A stretch of DNA of 15,317 nucleotides from Candidatus Altarchaeum sp. (GCA_018260755.1 JAGTWP010000002.1:36724-52040); one strand, 5' to 3'; positions 1 to 8,348 are shown, numbered from the stretch's first letter. The notes: generated by a model from the sequence alone, not told the origin. Numbers and translations are program-made.

Positions 1-168
1 CTCTACAATTAAAATGTATGTTTTATTAGTATTACTCTACAATTAAAAATTCCAATATCTTAAATTACGATTGAACATATAAATAACATAACGGATAAAT
101 TTCATTTAAATTTCTATCAAACTTAATTATCATACTTTTATATACTTTTATATACTTTTACAATTAAG
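1..168 (+). promoter_or_regulatory. Promoter region of the ABCE1 gene with phased 10-bp repeats
   Basis: This gene-free stretch is almost entirely A and T. The 14-mer CTCTACAATTAAAA occurs at 1-14 and again at 35-48, and a shortened form (TTTTACAATTAAG) ends at the start codon at 169. Three tandem copies of the decamer [CT]ATACTTTTA fill 131-160. Each junction creates a TATA-like TTATATAC; the copy at 139-146 lies 23-30 bp before the ATG, the right place for a leaderless or nearly leaderless archaeal transcript, and a second lies at 149-156. No Shine-Dalgarno sequence is visible. The T4 tracts repeat every 10 bp, so the DNA may be intrinsically curved. Which TATA copy is used is not known. 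Confidence 0.55.
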
Positions 169-1923
169 ATGAGAATAGCTGTGCTAAACAAGGATAAATG
201 TAAATACAAGGATTGCAACTATTTATGCGTTCGTTTATGTCCTATGAACAAAAGAGGAGGCAAAACAATTGTTGTTAATCCCGAAAGCCAGAATCCGAAA
301 CCTGAGATAAATGAAGTAATATGTACTGGATGCGGGATATGTACAAATCGCTGTCCTGCGAAAGCGATTCACATAATAAATTTACCCGATGAAATAGGAA
401 CTCCGATTCATCAGTACGGAAAGAACGGATTTCGCATATTTAACCTTCCGTCTCCTAAGAAAGGTGTTGTCGGAATTGTCGGAAAAAACGGAATCGGAAA
501 GTCAACAACCTTGAAAATTTTGAGCGGACAGATAATACCTAATTTATCCTATATAGACAAGGAAGCTAACTGGGGGGATATAATAAAATATTTCAAGGGT
601 AAAGAATTACAAAAATTTTTCTTAAAAATTTCAAAAAACGAGCTCAACTTTTCCTATAAGCCACAATTCGTTGAAGGCATCAGAAAAATTGTTAAGGGAA
701 AAGTTCGAGATGTTATAAAGTATAATCATAAAAATTTTGACGCTCAAAAAAGAAATTTATTGCACGAACTGAACATTAACTTCTTAGATAATAATGTGGA
801 GGAATTAAGCGGAGGGGAATTACAAAAATTAGCAATATACGGCTGTTTATCAAAGGATGCGGACATTTATCTGCTTGATGAACCGTCATCATATCTGGAT
901 GTTGAGGAACGGCTAAATTTAGCAAAGGTTATCAGCGGCATCAACGGTGTTCAGGATAAATTTATCATTTTGGTTGAACACGATCTGGCATTGCTTGATT
1001 ATCTGAGCGATTATATTTATGTTATTTTCGGAAAGTCAGGTGCTTATGGAATAATATCTAATATAAAATCAACACGAATCGGTATAAACGAGTATTTAGA
1101 CGGATTTTTAAAGGCGGAAAATATGCGGTTCAGGAACAGCATCAAATTTGAGGTAATCAGAGCAAGAAACAGGAAATTTCCGTTCCTACTTGCAAAATAT
1201 CCTTCGTTTACAAAAAGTTACGAACATTTCAAACTTGCTGTTGACGGAGGCGAAATTTATAAAGGACAAATCGTAGGCGTTCTCGGAAAAAATGCAAGTG
1301 GAAAAACAACATTTATTAAAATTTTGGTAGGTGCTGAAAAAGATGACACGAACAAGGTTGACATTCATTTAAAAATTTCGTATAAGCCGCAGTATATTTC
1401 GGTTATGGATATGAAGGTCAGGCAGTTAAATTTAAAGGATGAACTGATTGAGAAATTTTCGATTAAGGATTTGTTAGAGAAGAACATTGATGAATTGAGC
1501 GGGGGCGAATTACAAAAAGTTGCAATAGTTGATTGTCTTTCAAAGGATGCGGACATTTATTTATTTGATGAACCATCTGCTTATTTAGATGTTGAAGAAC
1601 GACTGAATCTGGCAAAATTTTTGCGTTCGTTTGCTGGAGAAAAAGAAAAAGGTATCTTTGTTATTGACCATGATATTTTGTTTATTGATTATATCAGCGA
1701 TGCGCTCATTGTTTTTGAAAGAAAGAAAGATGATGCTCCATCCATCGTTGAAGGACATGCTTCTTCCATATTAAATGTCAGGGACGGAATGAATAAATTT
1801 TTAAAATCGGTCGGGATAACATTCAGGAGAGAGCCGGAAACAGGAAGGCCCAGGGCAAATAAATGCGATAGTGTTATAGATAGGGGGCAGAAAGAAAAAG
1901 GAGAATATTACTATGCGGATTAA
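169..1923 (+). CDS. rli: ABCE1/Rli1 ribosome-recycling ATPase (Fe-S twin-ATPase)
   Basis: This is a full-length ABCE1/Rli protein (584 aa; the family is about 590). In the cytoplasm ABCE1 splits ribosomal subunits after termination using ATP, working with Pelota or aRF1. Two 4Fe-4S sites are visible: Cys11, 16, 20 and 24, then Cys52, 55, 58 and 62. The first ATPase has Walker A GKNGIGKST (105-113), signature LSGGELQ (213-219), Walker B LLDEP (235-239) and switch His271. The second has GKNASGKTT (373-381), LSGGELQ (443-449), LFDEP (465-469) and His501. The hinge motif ENMRFR (317-322) lies between them. No key residue is missing. The ATG at 169 follows a TATA-like element at leaderless distance and has no Shine-Dalgarno. 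It converges on apgM with a 30-bp gap. Identification is secure. Confidence 0.97.
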   Translation: MRIAVLNKDKCKYKDCNYLCVRLCPMNKRGGKTIVVNPESQNPKPEINEVICTGCGICTNRCPAKAIHIINLPDEIGTPIHQYGKNGFRIFNLPSPKKGVVGIVGKNGIGKSTTLKILSGQIIPNLSYIDKEANWGDIIKYFKGKELQKFFLKISKNELNFSYKPQFVEGIRKIVKGKVRDVIKYNHKNFDAQKRNLLHELNINFLDNNVEELSGGELQKLAIYGCLSKDADIYLLDEPSSYLDVEERLNLAKVISGINGVQDKFIILVEHDLALLDYLSDYIYVIFGKSGAYGIISNIKSTRIGINEYLDGFLKAENMRFRNSIKFEVIRARNRKFPFLLAKYPSFTKSYEHFKLAVDGGEIYKGQIVGVLGKNASGKTTFIKILVGAEKDDTNKVDIHLKISYKPQYISVMDMKVRQLNLKDELIEKFSIKDLLEKNIDELSGGELQKVAIVDCLSKDADIYLFDEPSAYLDVEERLNLAKFLRSFAGEKEKGIFVIDHDILFIDYISDALIVFERKKDDAPSIVEGHASSILNVRDGMNKFLKSVGITFRREPETGRPRANKCDSVIDRGQKEKGEYYYAD

Positions 1924-1953
1924 TATGCTTTCATCATTTGGAGCATTTAAATT

Positions 1954-3192
1954 TTATGCCCCGAATTTCTTTCCCCTTCCGCTTAAATCCATTAAAATAT
2001 TGAGCAAATCGGTTCCTTTAATCACTCCAAGACCTCCTTTCGCACATTCTCTCTCGCTAAATTTAGAAATTTTATCTGTTCTTACATCTCCGAGAATTGC
2101 GAGCGGAACAGGGTCTCCGCTGTGCTCTTTTACAGTTACGGATGTCGTATGGTCTGCTGTCAAGGCAAGTGTCGCATTTAAATTTTGAGCAAGTAATTTT
2201 CCGATAAACATATCTATTCTTTCAATCATTTCAACCTTTCCCTTAAAATCGCCGTCATGAGAAATTTCATCTGTACCTTTAATGTTAATGAGAATAAAGT
2301 CGTGTTTGTTCTCTTTTAATTCTTTTATACATGCATCTATCTTTCCTCCAATGTTTGAGTCCTTATGTCCAGTTGCACCATCAATCTCAACAACATCTAA
2401 TCCGACTGCTCTGCATATACCTTTGATCAAATTTACTCCTGCTATACCTACACCTTTCATTCCGTATTTTTCGCTAAATTTCGGAATTTCGCCTATTTTT
2501 CCAGCACCCCGGGCAAGTACGATGTTTGCAGGTAGCATTCCTTTATCTAATCGTTCATTCTGAATTTCGCTGTTGTTTAAAATTTCATACGCCTTTTGAG
2601 TAAATTTATTTAAAATTTCTGCTGTTCTTTTTGATGAATTCGTATTAGCCAAAGGAACAACATTTTTTATTTCGCCTTCGCTGTGCGGGTCGCTGTCGGA
2701 AATTTTTTCGGATAAATTTTTACCTCTTAATACTAAAACACCTCTGTGTCCGGAAGATGCCTTAAAAATTGCCTCTACATCTTCAATCTGAAAATTTAAC
2801 AGAACTCCAAGTTTTTCCAGTCCGAATTCACCCCTTCCCGCTCTCCTGTCGGTTATGAAAAGTTTGTCATTTTTCTTTTCAGCAGTAGCGAAATTACACC
2901 TGAAAGCAATGTCGTCTTTGGTCAAATTTAATCCAACACCTAATGCCTCAAAAGGCCCTCTTCCTGTGTAATATTTATAAGGGTCATAACCGAGTAATGC
3001 CAAATGTGAGGTGTCACTTCCCGGTGGAATTCCATAGCCGATAGGATTCATAATTCCGCAGATGCCATCTCTTGCTATTTTGTCCATGTTTGGCTTGTTT
3101 GCAACTTCAAGAGGGGTTTTGTTGTTGCGGTTTTTGTCCGGCCTGTCTGCCATTCCGTCACAAATGAGCAATACGATTTTTTTTTGCTGCAT
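1954..3192 (-). CDS. apgM: 2,3-bisphosphoglycerate-independent phosphoglycerate mutase, archaeal type
   Basis: The enzyme interconverts 3- and 2-phosphoglycerate in lower glycolysis/gluconeogenesis and belongs to the alkaline phosphatase superfamily. At 412 aa it matches the archaeal ApgM length. The N-terminal metal motif is LLICDGMADRP (Asp12). PGSDTSHL (58-64 region) aligns by motif with the nucleophile loop of bacterial iPGM, which makes Ser59 the likely phospho-acceptor. GTDEISHDGD (306-315) and ADHTT (346-350) supply further metal-binding Asp and His residues. The phosphatase-like core is intact with no frameshift. The ATG at 3192 lies right behind an AT-rich TTTTTAAA stretch with no Shine-Dalgarno. 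The gene follows the Trm-G10-like gene on the same strand with a 105-bp gap containing a strong T-rich stretch, so separate transcription is likely. Confidence 0.95.
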   Translation of the reverse strand: MQQKKIVLLICDGMADRPDKNRNNKTPLEVANKPNMDKIARDGICGIMNPIGYGIPPGSDTSHLALLGYDPYKYYTGRGPFEALGVGLNLTKDDIAFRCNFATAEKKNDKLFITDRRAGRGEFGLEKLGVLLNFQIEDVEAIFKASSGHRGVLVLRGKNLSEKISDSDPHSEGEIKNVVPLANTNSSKRTAEILNKFTQKAYEILNNSEIQNERLDKGMLPANIVLARGAGKIGEIPKFSEKYGMKGVGIAGVNLIKGICRAVGLDVVEIDGATGHKDSNIGGKIDACIKELKENKHDFILINIKGTDEISHDGDFKGKVEMIERIDMFIGKLLAQNLNATLALTADHTTSVTVKEHSGDPVPLAILGDVRTDKISKFSERECAKGGLGVIKGTDLLNILMDLSGRGKKFGA

Positions 3193-3240
3193 TTTAAAAA
3201 TTTAAAATTTATAAAAAATATACTGCATAAATTAAAAATA

Positions 3241-3282
3241 GTATAAAATAAAAAGAAAAAGTGTTAAATAAAAAGATTCCTG
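3241..3282 (-). terminator. U-rich transcription terminator behind the Trm-G10-like gene
   Basis: Read on the minus strand, this stretch just after the methyltransferase stop contains several T5 runs (CTTTTTATTTAAC, then CTTTTTCTTTTTATTTT). No hairpin is needed: archaeal RNA polymerase commonly terminates on U-rich tracts. It also lies about 50-90 bp before the apgM start, so it would separate the two genes. Confidence 0.55.
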
Positions 3283-3297
3283 ATTTTAAATAAATTT

Positions 3298-4278
3298 TTA
3301 TTCTTTTTTTAACACACAAATCCTTCTTGTTAGACCACTATGAACCCTGACCATGTGTTCCTCTACAAGTTTAAATTTATAAAAATCATAATCAACCCCA
3401 TCTTTTGATACGATAATCGCAAATTTACCTTCTTTAAGCAAATTATATGCGGTTATCATAAATTTATCATAAAGTTGTGTAAGATTTTTGTTTGTCGTAA
3501 AAGATGACCTTCCATAAGGTAAGTCAGTAACAATCGCATCAAAAAAATCCTTCTTTTTCATTTTTAATGCATCCCCAACTTTTAAATTTTCAGCCCCGTA
3601 GTGGACACCGTAAAAATCCAGATTTTTTATACATCCTTTTATCATATACTCGCTGATGTCTTTTCCAAAAATTTTCATACCCATAAGTCCCGCCTCAACC
3701 AATATTGCCCCGGAGCCGCAAAACGGGTCTAAAATTTGAGCACCTTCTTTTACCCTCGCCAGATTTACTAATGTTCTTGCAAGTTTCGGATGCATTGTAA
3801 CAGGAACCGTAAAGGGCCTGTTTAAAGGCATTCTCTGAATAAAATTCTCTCTGTTTTTATTTATTCCCGAAACATAAGAATTTTCCGAATACAAACACAT
3901 CACTTCGTTTTCATAATTTTTAAGTTTCACGGTTAACTTTTCATTATGTTTTTTTATCATTTCTCCAAATCTTTGTTCAAGTGCAGGATCTTTAAAATTT
4001 CCAATTGCATAACTTGTAACCCTGAAAGTTCCTGAAATCCGGGCTGCAACCTTTTTTGCGACATCCTCCAAATTTTCTCCGTGAGCAATGAACTCACACA
4101 TAATTTTTGCCATAGACATTCTTTCAAAAGGAAATTTTTCACAGGAAAAAATGTAAAGCCGGCCTTTTTCATAAATTTTTGAAAAATTTTTATTTTCAGT
4201 GTAACTTTCAATTAATCCGTTTGCCTCTGCTTTTGGAAGTGTAATATTGTCCCCTGAAAGATAAAGTAAAATATTCAT
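3298..4278 (-). CDS. trmG10: THUMP-domain tRNA guanine-N2 methyltransferase, Trm-G10 (position 10) type
   Basis: The protein (326 aa) is laid out like archaeal Trm-G10, which methylates G10 of tRNA to m2G/m2,2G with S-adenosylmethionine. A poorly conserved N-terminal part with a THUMP-like region (roughly 40-140) precedes RPFTVPVTMHPKLART (154-169), the family's typical entry to the Rossmann domain. Motif I is DPFCGSG (184-190), followed by EAGLMG. The catalytic motif IV is TDLPYGRS (251-258), with Leu where many relatives have the first Pro of DPPY; I believe this variant is tolerated but could not check. The C-terminal GLTRRI motif is present. The ATG at 4278 has a TATA-like element at about 4321-4331 and no Shine-Dalgarno. 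Another m2G enzyme of the same superfamily is the main alternative. Confidence 0.88.
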   Translation of the reverse strand: MNILLYLSGDNITLPKAEANGLIESYTENKNFSKIYEKGRLYIFSCEKFPFERMSMAKIMCEFIAHGENLEDVAKKVAARISGTFRVTSYAIGNFKDPALEQRFGEMIKKHNEKLTVKLKNYENEVMCLYSENSYVSGINKNRENFIQRMPLNRPFTVPVTMHPKLARTLVNLARVKEGAQILDPFCGSGAILVEAGLMGMKIFGKDISEYMIKGCIKNLDFYGVHYGAENLKVGDALKMKKKDFFDAIVTDLPYGRSSFTTNKNLTQLYDKFMITAYNLLKEGKFAIIVSKDGVDYDFYKFKLVEEHMVRVHSGLTRRICVLKKE

Positions 4279-4425
4279 ATTACAAATTTAGAGTTTGAAA
4301 TTTAATTTTCATAAGATATTTTTATAAAAGAACTAAATTTGAAAAACATTAATTTGAAAAAAAAGAATAAAAATAGAGTTCAATGCTTACAAAAGATGGG
4401 TTGACTTATGGAGAGAGGAGTAAAC
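4279..4425. promoter_or_regulatory. Divergent promoter region between trmG10 and the DNA methyltransferase
   Basis: The two genes are transcribed away from each other across this AT-rich spacer. On the minus strand a TATA-like CTTTTATAAAA (about 4321-4331) sits some 45 bp from the trmG10 start. On the plus strand GAATAAAAAT (around 4365) could drive the methyltransferase with a leader of about 30 nt, consistent with that gene alone having a ribosome binding site. No obvious operator palindrome is seen. Confidence 0.4.
4416..4420 (+). promoter_or_regulatory. Shine-Dalgarno AGGAG deciding the methyltransferase start
   Basis: AGGAG (within GAGAGGAG) ends 5 nt before the ATG at 4426. The alternative ATG at 4408 has no such site. 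This is the only convincing Shine-Dalgarno in front of a gene in the window, so it both picks the start and sets this gene apart. Confidence 0.7.
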
Positions 4426-5331
4426 ATGGAAATCAAAAACAAAAAAATTGGAACCAAAACGAGTGCTTTCGGCTCGCCAGGAAGGATTAACCACGACTCA
4501 ACAAAGTTTTATTCAAGCAGATTATATGAAGGCTTGCCTAAAGAGTATGTATCCGACTATGTAGAGAATCCTATCCCCCCAAAATTTTTAGATAAGATAT
4601 TATGCAAATCAAGTGAACAAATGAAGGAATTACCGGATAGCAGTATTCATCTAATGGTGACTTCACCACCTTACAATGTGGGAAAGGAATACGACGAAGA
4701 TCTTACACTTGATGAGTATCGAGCATTTTTAAAAAGTGTGTGGAGCGAAGTTAAAAGGGTTCTTGTCCCGGGTGGAAGAGCATGTATCAACATTGCAAAT
4801 CTTGGAAGAAAACCATACATTCCACTTCATGCTTTTATTATTGAGGATATGCTTGACTTAGGATTTTTAATGAGGGGTGAAATTATATGGAATAAATCCT
4901 CAAGTAGCAGCCCTTCGACTGCATGGGGAAGTTGGCAAAGTGCTGCAAATCCTGTACTCAGAGATGTTCATGAGTATATTTTAGTGTTTTCAAAAGGTGA
5001 TTACAATAGAATTGCTAATGGAAAACAGAACACAATTACAAAAGAACAGTTTATGGAATGGACAAAATCAATTTGGACAATGAATGCCGAAAGTGCAAGA
5101 CGCATTGGACATCCAGCACCTTTTCCGGAAGAACTTCCATATCGGCTGATTCAACTATATTCATTCAAAGACGACATAGTAATTGATCCTTTTATTGGCA
5201 GTGGGACAACGGCGGTCTCGGCAGTCAAATCAGAAAGAAAATTTGTTGGTTATGAGATAAATCAGGGGTATATTTCACTTGCAAAAAAGAGGTTGATGCC
5301 ATATCTTACACAGACAAAAATCGTACTTTAA
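4426..5331 (+). CDS. Beta-class DNA methyltransferase, probably N4-cytosine, orphan
   Basis: This is a site-specific DNA methyltransferase of the N6/N4 family, transferring a methyl group from SAM to an exocyclic amino group. Motif order is beta class. Counted from the chosen start, TSPPY (79-83) comes first, then a target-recognition region with HEYILVFSKG and GHPAPFPEELP, then DPFIGSGTT (254-262) for SAM binding near the C-terminus. SPPY is typical of m4C enzymes. The N-terminus (SAFGSPGRINHDSTKFYSSR) resembles a leader I associate with orphan m4C enzymes. I chose ATG 4426 (301 aa) over 4408 (307 aa) because of the AGGAG. No endonuclease gene is adjacent, and a decayed-looking stretch follows. 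The target is unknown; the near-absence of CTAG in the window makes CTAG a candidate. Host-encoded regulatory methylation or a leftover of a restriction system are both possible. Confidence 0.88.
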   Translation: MEIKNKKIGTKTSAFGSPGRINHDSTKFYSSRLYEGLPKEYVSDYVENPIPPKFLDKILCKSSEQMKELPDSSIHLMVTSPPYNVGKEYDEDLTLDEYRAFLKSVWSEVKRVLVPGGRACINIANLGRKPYIPLHAFIIEDMLDLGFLMRGEIIWNKSSSSSPSTAWGSWQSAANPVLRDVHEYILVFSKGDYNRIANGKQNTITKEQFMEWTKSIWTMNAESARRIGHPAPFPEELPYRLIQLYSFKDDIVIDPFIGSGTTAVSAVKSERKFVGYEINQGYISLAKKRLMPYLTQTKIVL

Positions 5332-5553
5332 ACGGCAAAACAAACAAAAAACAGGAGAAAAGAGGGGCTGTTAAAGGGAAAATTCAAGTTGAAATGAGGA
5401 AAGGATGATGAGTGGTAGGTAAAAGATAATACAAAGACGAGGAAAGTTGAATCTTTTGGAGAATTAGCAAAAATTCCCCTGGTGAAATTGAAAAATATAA
5501 AAGAATAGAAAAAATAATAAACTTTCATAAAATAATCTAATTACTTATAAAAA
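5332..5553 (+). other. Decayed-looking stretch behind the methyltransferase
   Basis: This spacer is richer in G and purines than the other intergenic stretches. It holds short open pieces in different frames broken by stops. One reads KQEKRGAVKGKIQVEMRKG before a stop near 5408; another at 5419-5508 reads VKDNTKTRKVESFGELA, then KIPLVKLKNIKE and a stop. No intact start or full frame is seen, so I do not call a gene. It sits where a cognate restriction endonuclease gene often lies and could be its remnant. It may equally be noncoding. TTTCATAAAA at 5523-5532 is a plausible TATA box for the next gene. Confidence 0.3.
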
Positions 5554-5769
5554 ATGTCAGAACAATCAAAAAAATTTGGGAAGGTGTGTGCATCTTGCGT
5601 TCAAATGTTTGATATAATGGAGGGAAGATGGGCTAAGATGGATGCTAAAAGCAGAAAGACCATTGAGGTAAAAAATACTCTCAGAAGATATGAAAGAGTA
5701 AGTGAAATTACCTTGGAAGAAGCAGTTATCTTACTGAAAAAAGGAGGTAAAGATAAGAAACAAAATTAA
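5554..5769 (+). CDS. Small conserved-looking protein of unknown function (71 aa)
   Basis: I do not recognise this gene. The product is small and basic, with one CASC pair (Cys12 and Cys15) near the N-terminus, an acidic/aromatic stretch MFDIMEGRWAKMD (18-30), a probable helix around EITLEEAVILLKK (52-64) and a lysine-rich tail. Two cysteines alone could make half a zinc site, for example in a dimer. TTTCATAAAA at 5523-5532 lies 22-31 bp before the ATG, which supports a leaderless transcript from 5554. ATG codons at Met18 and Met22 are alternatives but would lose the cysteines. The reading frame, basic charge and promoter spacing suggest a real gene. It may belong with the methyltransferase upstream or stand alone. 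Confidence 0.6.
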   Translation: MSEQSKKFGKVCASCVQMFDIMEGRWAKMDAKSRKTIEVKNTLRRYERVSEITLEEAVILLKKGGKDKKQN

Positions 5770-5822
5770 AAATTTCAAAACAATTTAGATAAAAAGTAAA
5801 TTTAAAATTCAATTCCAAAATT

Positions 5823-5893
5823 TAATAAATTTAACCAAAATAATCTTAATAAATTTAACCAAAATAATCTTAATAAATTTAACCAAATAATCT
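5823..5893 (+). repeat. Three tandem 24-bp repeats upstream of valS
   Basis: The unit starts TAATAAATTTAACC and ends AATAATCT. Copies lie at 5823-5846, 5847-5870 and 5871-5893, the last being one A short. They end 34 bp before the valS start codon, with a TATA-like TTTATTTTAA (5905-5914) between. The copies may be binding sites for a regulator of valS, or slippage products without function. Confidence 0.85.
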
Positions 5894-5927
5894 TATTACA
5901 TTCGTTTATTTTAAAACAAATTTTAAA

Positions 5928-8348
5928 ATGCTCCCGAAGGACTATAACTTTTTAGAGGTTGAGAAAAAATGGCAGAATGAATGGACAACAGGAAAATACA
6001 GCGAAATTTTTAAATTTAATGAAAATGACAGCGACAGCGAGGTTTATGTTATTGACACGCCGCCGCCATTCACGAGCGGAAAGCTGCACATGGGACATGT
6101 TCTAAATTTTATATGGATTGATGTAATAGCACGATTTAAACGTATGAAAGGGTTTAATGTCCTGTGTCCGCAGGGATGGGATACCCAGGGACTGCCTACA
6201 GAATTAAAGGTTGAACAAAAATACAAGGTAAGAAAGAACGAACGGGAAAGATTCAGGAAATTGTGCGTTGAATGGACAAAGGAATTTATTGCAAATATGA
6301 AATTCCAGATGACTGTGATTGGCTATGTTCCCGATTGGAGCAGAGAATACAAAACGATGGATCCAGATTATTGGAAAGCAGTCCAATATTCGCTGCTCAA
6401 ATTTTACGAAAAAGGAATGATTTACAAAGCAAAGCACCCTGTTCATTTTTGTCCGTCCTGCGGAACAGCAATTGCAAAGGCGGAGATTGAATACACAACA
6501 AGAGAAACGACATTAAATTTTATAAAATTTTATTTAGATGCGGAAGATGCCGGGCCATCAAATTCAAATGATGAAAATTTCATAACTATAGCAACAACAA
6601 GACCCGAATTAATTCAGGCATCCGTCGCTGTGTTTGTCCATCCGAATGATGAAAGATACAAAAATTTAATCGGAAAATTTGTTCATGTTCCTTTGACAGA
6701 CAGAAAGGTAAAAATCATAGCGGAAAGCGAAGTAGATATGAATTTCGGAACGGGAATCGTTATGATATGTTCTTTCGGAGATGAGCATGATGTTAAGTGG
6801 ATTTACAAATACAATCTGGAAGTAATAAATGCTATTAACGAATATGGAAAATTGACAAACTTATGCGGAATTTATGCTGGCTTAAAGGTTGAAGAAGCGA
6901 GAAAGAAAATTATTGAAGATCTTAATGCAAAAAATTCTATTGTTAGACAGGAAAAAATAAGCCAAAATGTTGGGATTCACGAAAGATGCAAGAAACCGGT
7001 TGAATTCATATCAACAGACCAGTGGTTCATAAAAGTTATTGATTTTAAAGACAAAATTTTAGAAAAAAGTAAAAATATAATGTGGATTCCGGATTATATG
7101 GAAAAACGATTTGATGACTGGGTTGAAAATATGGACTGGGACTGGGTTATATCAAGACAAAGGGTCTTCGGAACACCTATTCCGTTTTACTATTGCGAAA
7201 ACTGTAGTAAAATAATTCCTGCTGAAATTTCCGAGCTGCCGATAGATCCGACATTGAAGGAAAAAAAATGTCCGGATTGTGGAAAAATTTTAAGTCCCGC
7301 AGGAGATGTTTGTGACTGCTGGGTTGATTCCAGTATAACTCCTTTAATTATTTCAAAGTGGCTTACCGATGAAAAATATTTTAATAAAACATATCCTTCA
7401 TCGCTTCGTCCGCAGGGGCATGAAATCATAAGAACATGGGCATTTTATACTATATTCAGATGCCTTACTTTAACAGAGCAAATTCCTTTTAACAAAATTT
7501 TGGTTAACGGGATGGTTTTCGGACCCGACGGAAAAAAGATGTCAAAATCACTTGGAAATGTTGTTGAACCAAATGAAATTGTTGTCAAATACGGAGCAGA
7601 TGCGGTAAGACAGTGGGCATGCACATTTGTTCCAGGAAGCGATACTACTTTGATAATGAAGGATATTGATTACGGAAAAAGGTTTATAACAAAATTGTGG
7701 AATGCGGCAAGGTTTATTGAAATGAATTTGCAGGACTATGAACATAATCAAAACGAAAATTTTGAAAATTTATTGACACCTGTTGACAAATGGATACTTG
7801 CAAAATGTGATGGAATGATTGAGAAAACCGGCCAGGCACTGGAAAATTTTAATTTCACCATAATGAAGGACCTGCAAAATTTCGTATGGCACGATGTCTG
7901 CGACAATTATCTTGAGCTTGTGAAATATCGCCTGTATGAAAATATTAATAAGAATGCAGCACAATACACTTTGGACATTTTACTCCGAAATTTAATGAAA
8001 TTGCTCGCTCCATTCATTCCGCACATAGCAGAGGAAATTGAGCAAAATTTTAACAAAGATGGTGGAAGTGTTCACGGCAAGGGAAATTTTCCAAATGTTA
8101 TCGGAATTGACAAAAAATATCTGAATGTTGAAAATGTTGTTGCCATTATTGAGGCGATAAGGAAATTTAAAGGTGACAACAAGTTCAAATTGAGCGAAGA
8201 AATAAGCAAGGTAAAAATTTATGGGAAGCAGGATGCGACTGAGGTGAAATTTATTGAGGAATGTGTTATTGACATAAAAAAGGCGGGAAAGGTTAAAGAG
8301 GTTGAAATTTTTTATAGTGGTGTGTTTAAGGTTGAATGTGAAAGATAG
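5928..8348 (+). CDS. valS: Valyl-tRNA synthetase
   Basis: Class I aminoacyl-tRNA synthetase charging tRNA-Val in the cytoplasm (806 aa, somewhat shorter than typical ValRS). The N-terminal signature PPPFTSGKLHMGH (45-57) contains HMGH, and PQGWDTQGLPTE (81-92) follows. The editing (CP1) domain spans about 190-350 with ATTRPE (222-227) and FGDEHDVKW (283-291). WDWVISRQRVFGTPIPF (404-420) distinguishes ValRS from IleRS. KMSKS is at 537-541, then the helical anticodon-binding domain from about 630. Cysteine pairs at 175/178, 423/426 and 448/451, with others nearby, look like zinc knuckles. The C-terminus ends soon after the anticodon domain with only a short tail. The ATG at 5928 follows ACAAATTTTAAA with no Shine-Dalgarno. 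It appears to be a single-gene transcription unit. Confidence 0.95.
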   Translation: MLPKDYNFLEVEKKWQNEWTTGKYSEIFKFNENDSDSEVYVIDTPPPFTSGKLHMGHVLNFIWIDVIARFKRMKGFNVLCPQGWDTQGLPTELKVEQKYKVRKNERERFRKLCVEWTKEFIANMKFQMTVIGYVPDWSREYKTMDPDYWKAVQYSLLKFYEKGMIYKAKHPVHFCPSCGTAIAKAEIEYTTRETTLNFIKFYLDAEDAGPSNSNDENFITIATTRPELIQASVAVFVHPNDERYKNLIGKFVHVPLTDRKVKIIAESEVDMNFGTGIVMICSFGDEHDVKWIYKYNLEVINAINEYGKLTNLCGIYAGLKVEEARKKIIEDLNAKNSIVRQEKISQNVGIHERCKKPVEFISTDQWFIKVIDFKDKILEKSKNIMWIPDYMEKRFDDWVENMDWDWVISRQRVFGTPIPFYYCENCSKIIPAEISELPIDPTLKEKKCPDCGKILSPAGDVCDCWVDSSITPLIISKWLTDEKYFNKTYPSSLRPQGHEIIRTWAFYTIFRCLTLTEQIPFNKILVNGMVFGPDGKKMSKSLGNVVEPNEIVVKYGADAVRQWACTFVPGSDTTLIMKDIDYGKRFITKLWNAARFIEMNLQDYEHNQNENFENLLTPVDKWILAKCDGMIEKTGQALENFNFTIMKDLQNFVWHDVCDNYLELVKYRLYENINKNAAQYTLDILLRNLMKLLAPFIPHIAEEIEQNFNKDGGSVHGKGNFPNVIGIDKKYLNVENVVAIIEAIRKFKGDNKFKLSEEISKVKIYGKQDATEVKFIEECVIDIKKAGKVKEVEIFYSGVFKVECER

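Noticed and set aside
1-48. Repeat CTCTACAATTAAAA at 1-14 and 35-48 as the end of a CRISPR array
   Set aside because: The 34-bp spacing is too short for repeat plus spacer, the shared block is only 14 nt, and no further units follow.
1913-2188. Open frame on the plus strand over the apgM end
   Set aside because: It lies antisense to the well-conserved apgM coding region and its translation resembles no family.
2282-2563. Second plus-strand open frame inside apgM
   Set aside because: It is a shadow of apgM, low in recognisable content, with no promoter.
5328-5528. 66-codon minus-strand frame between the methyltransferase and the 71-aa gene
   Set aside because: Its Phe/Ser-rich translation reflects the purine-rich plus strand; no promoter or family match.
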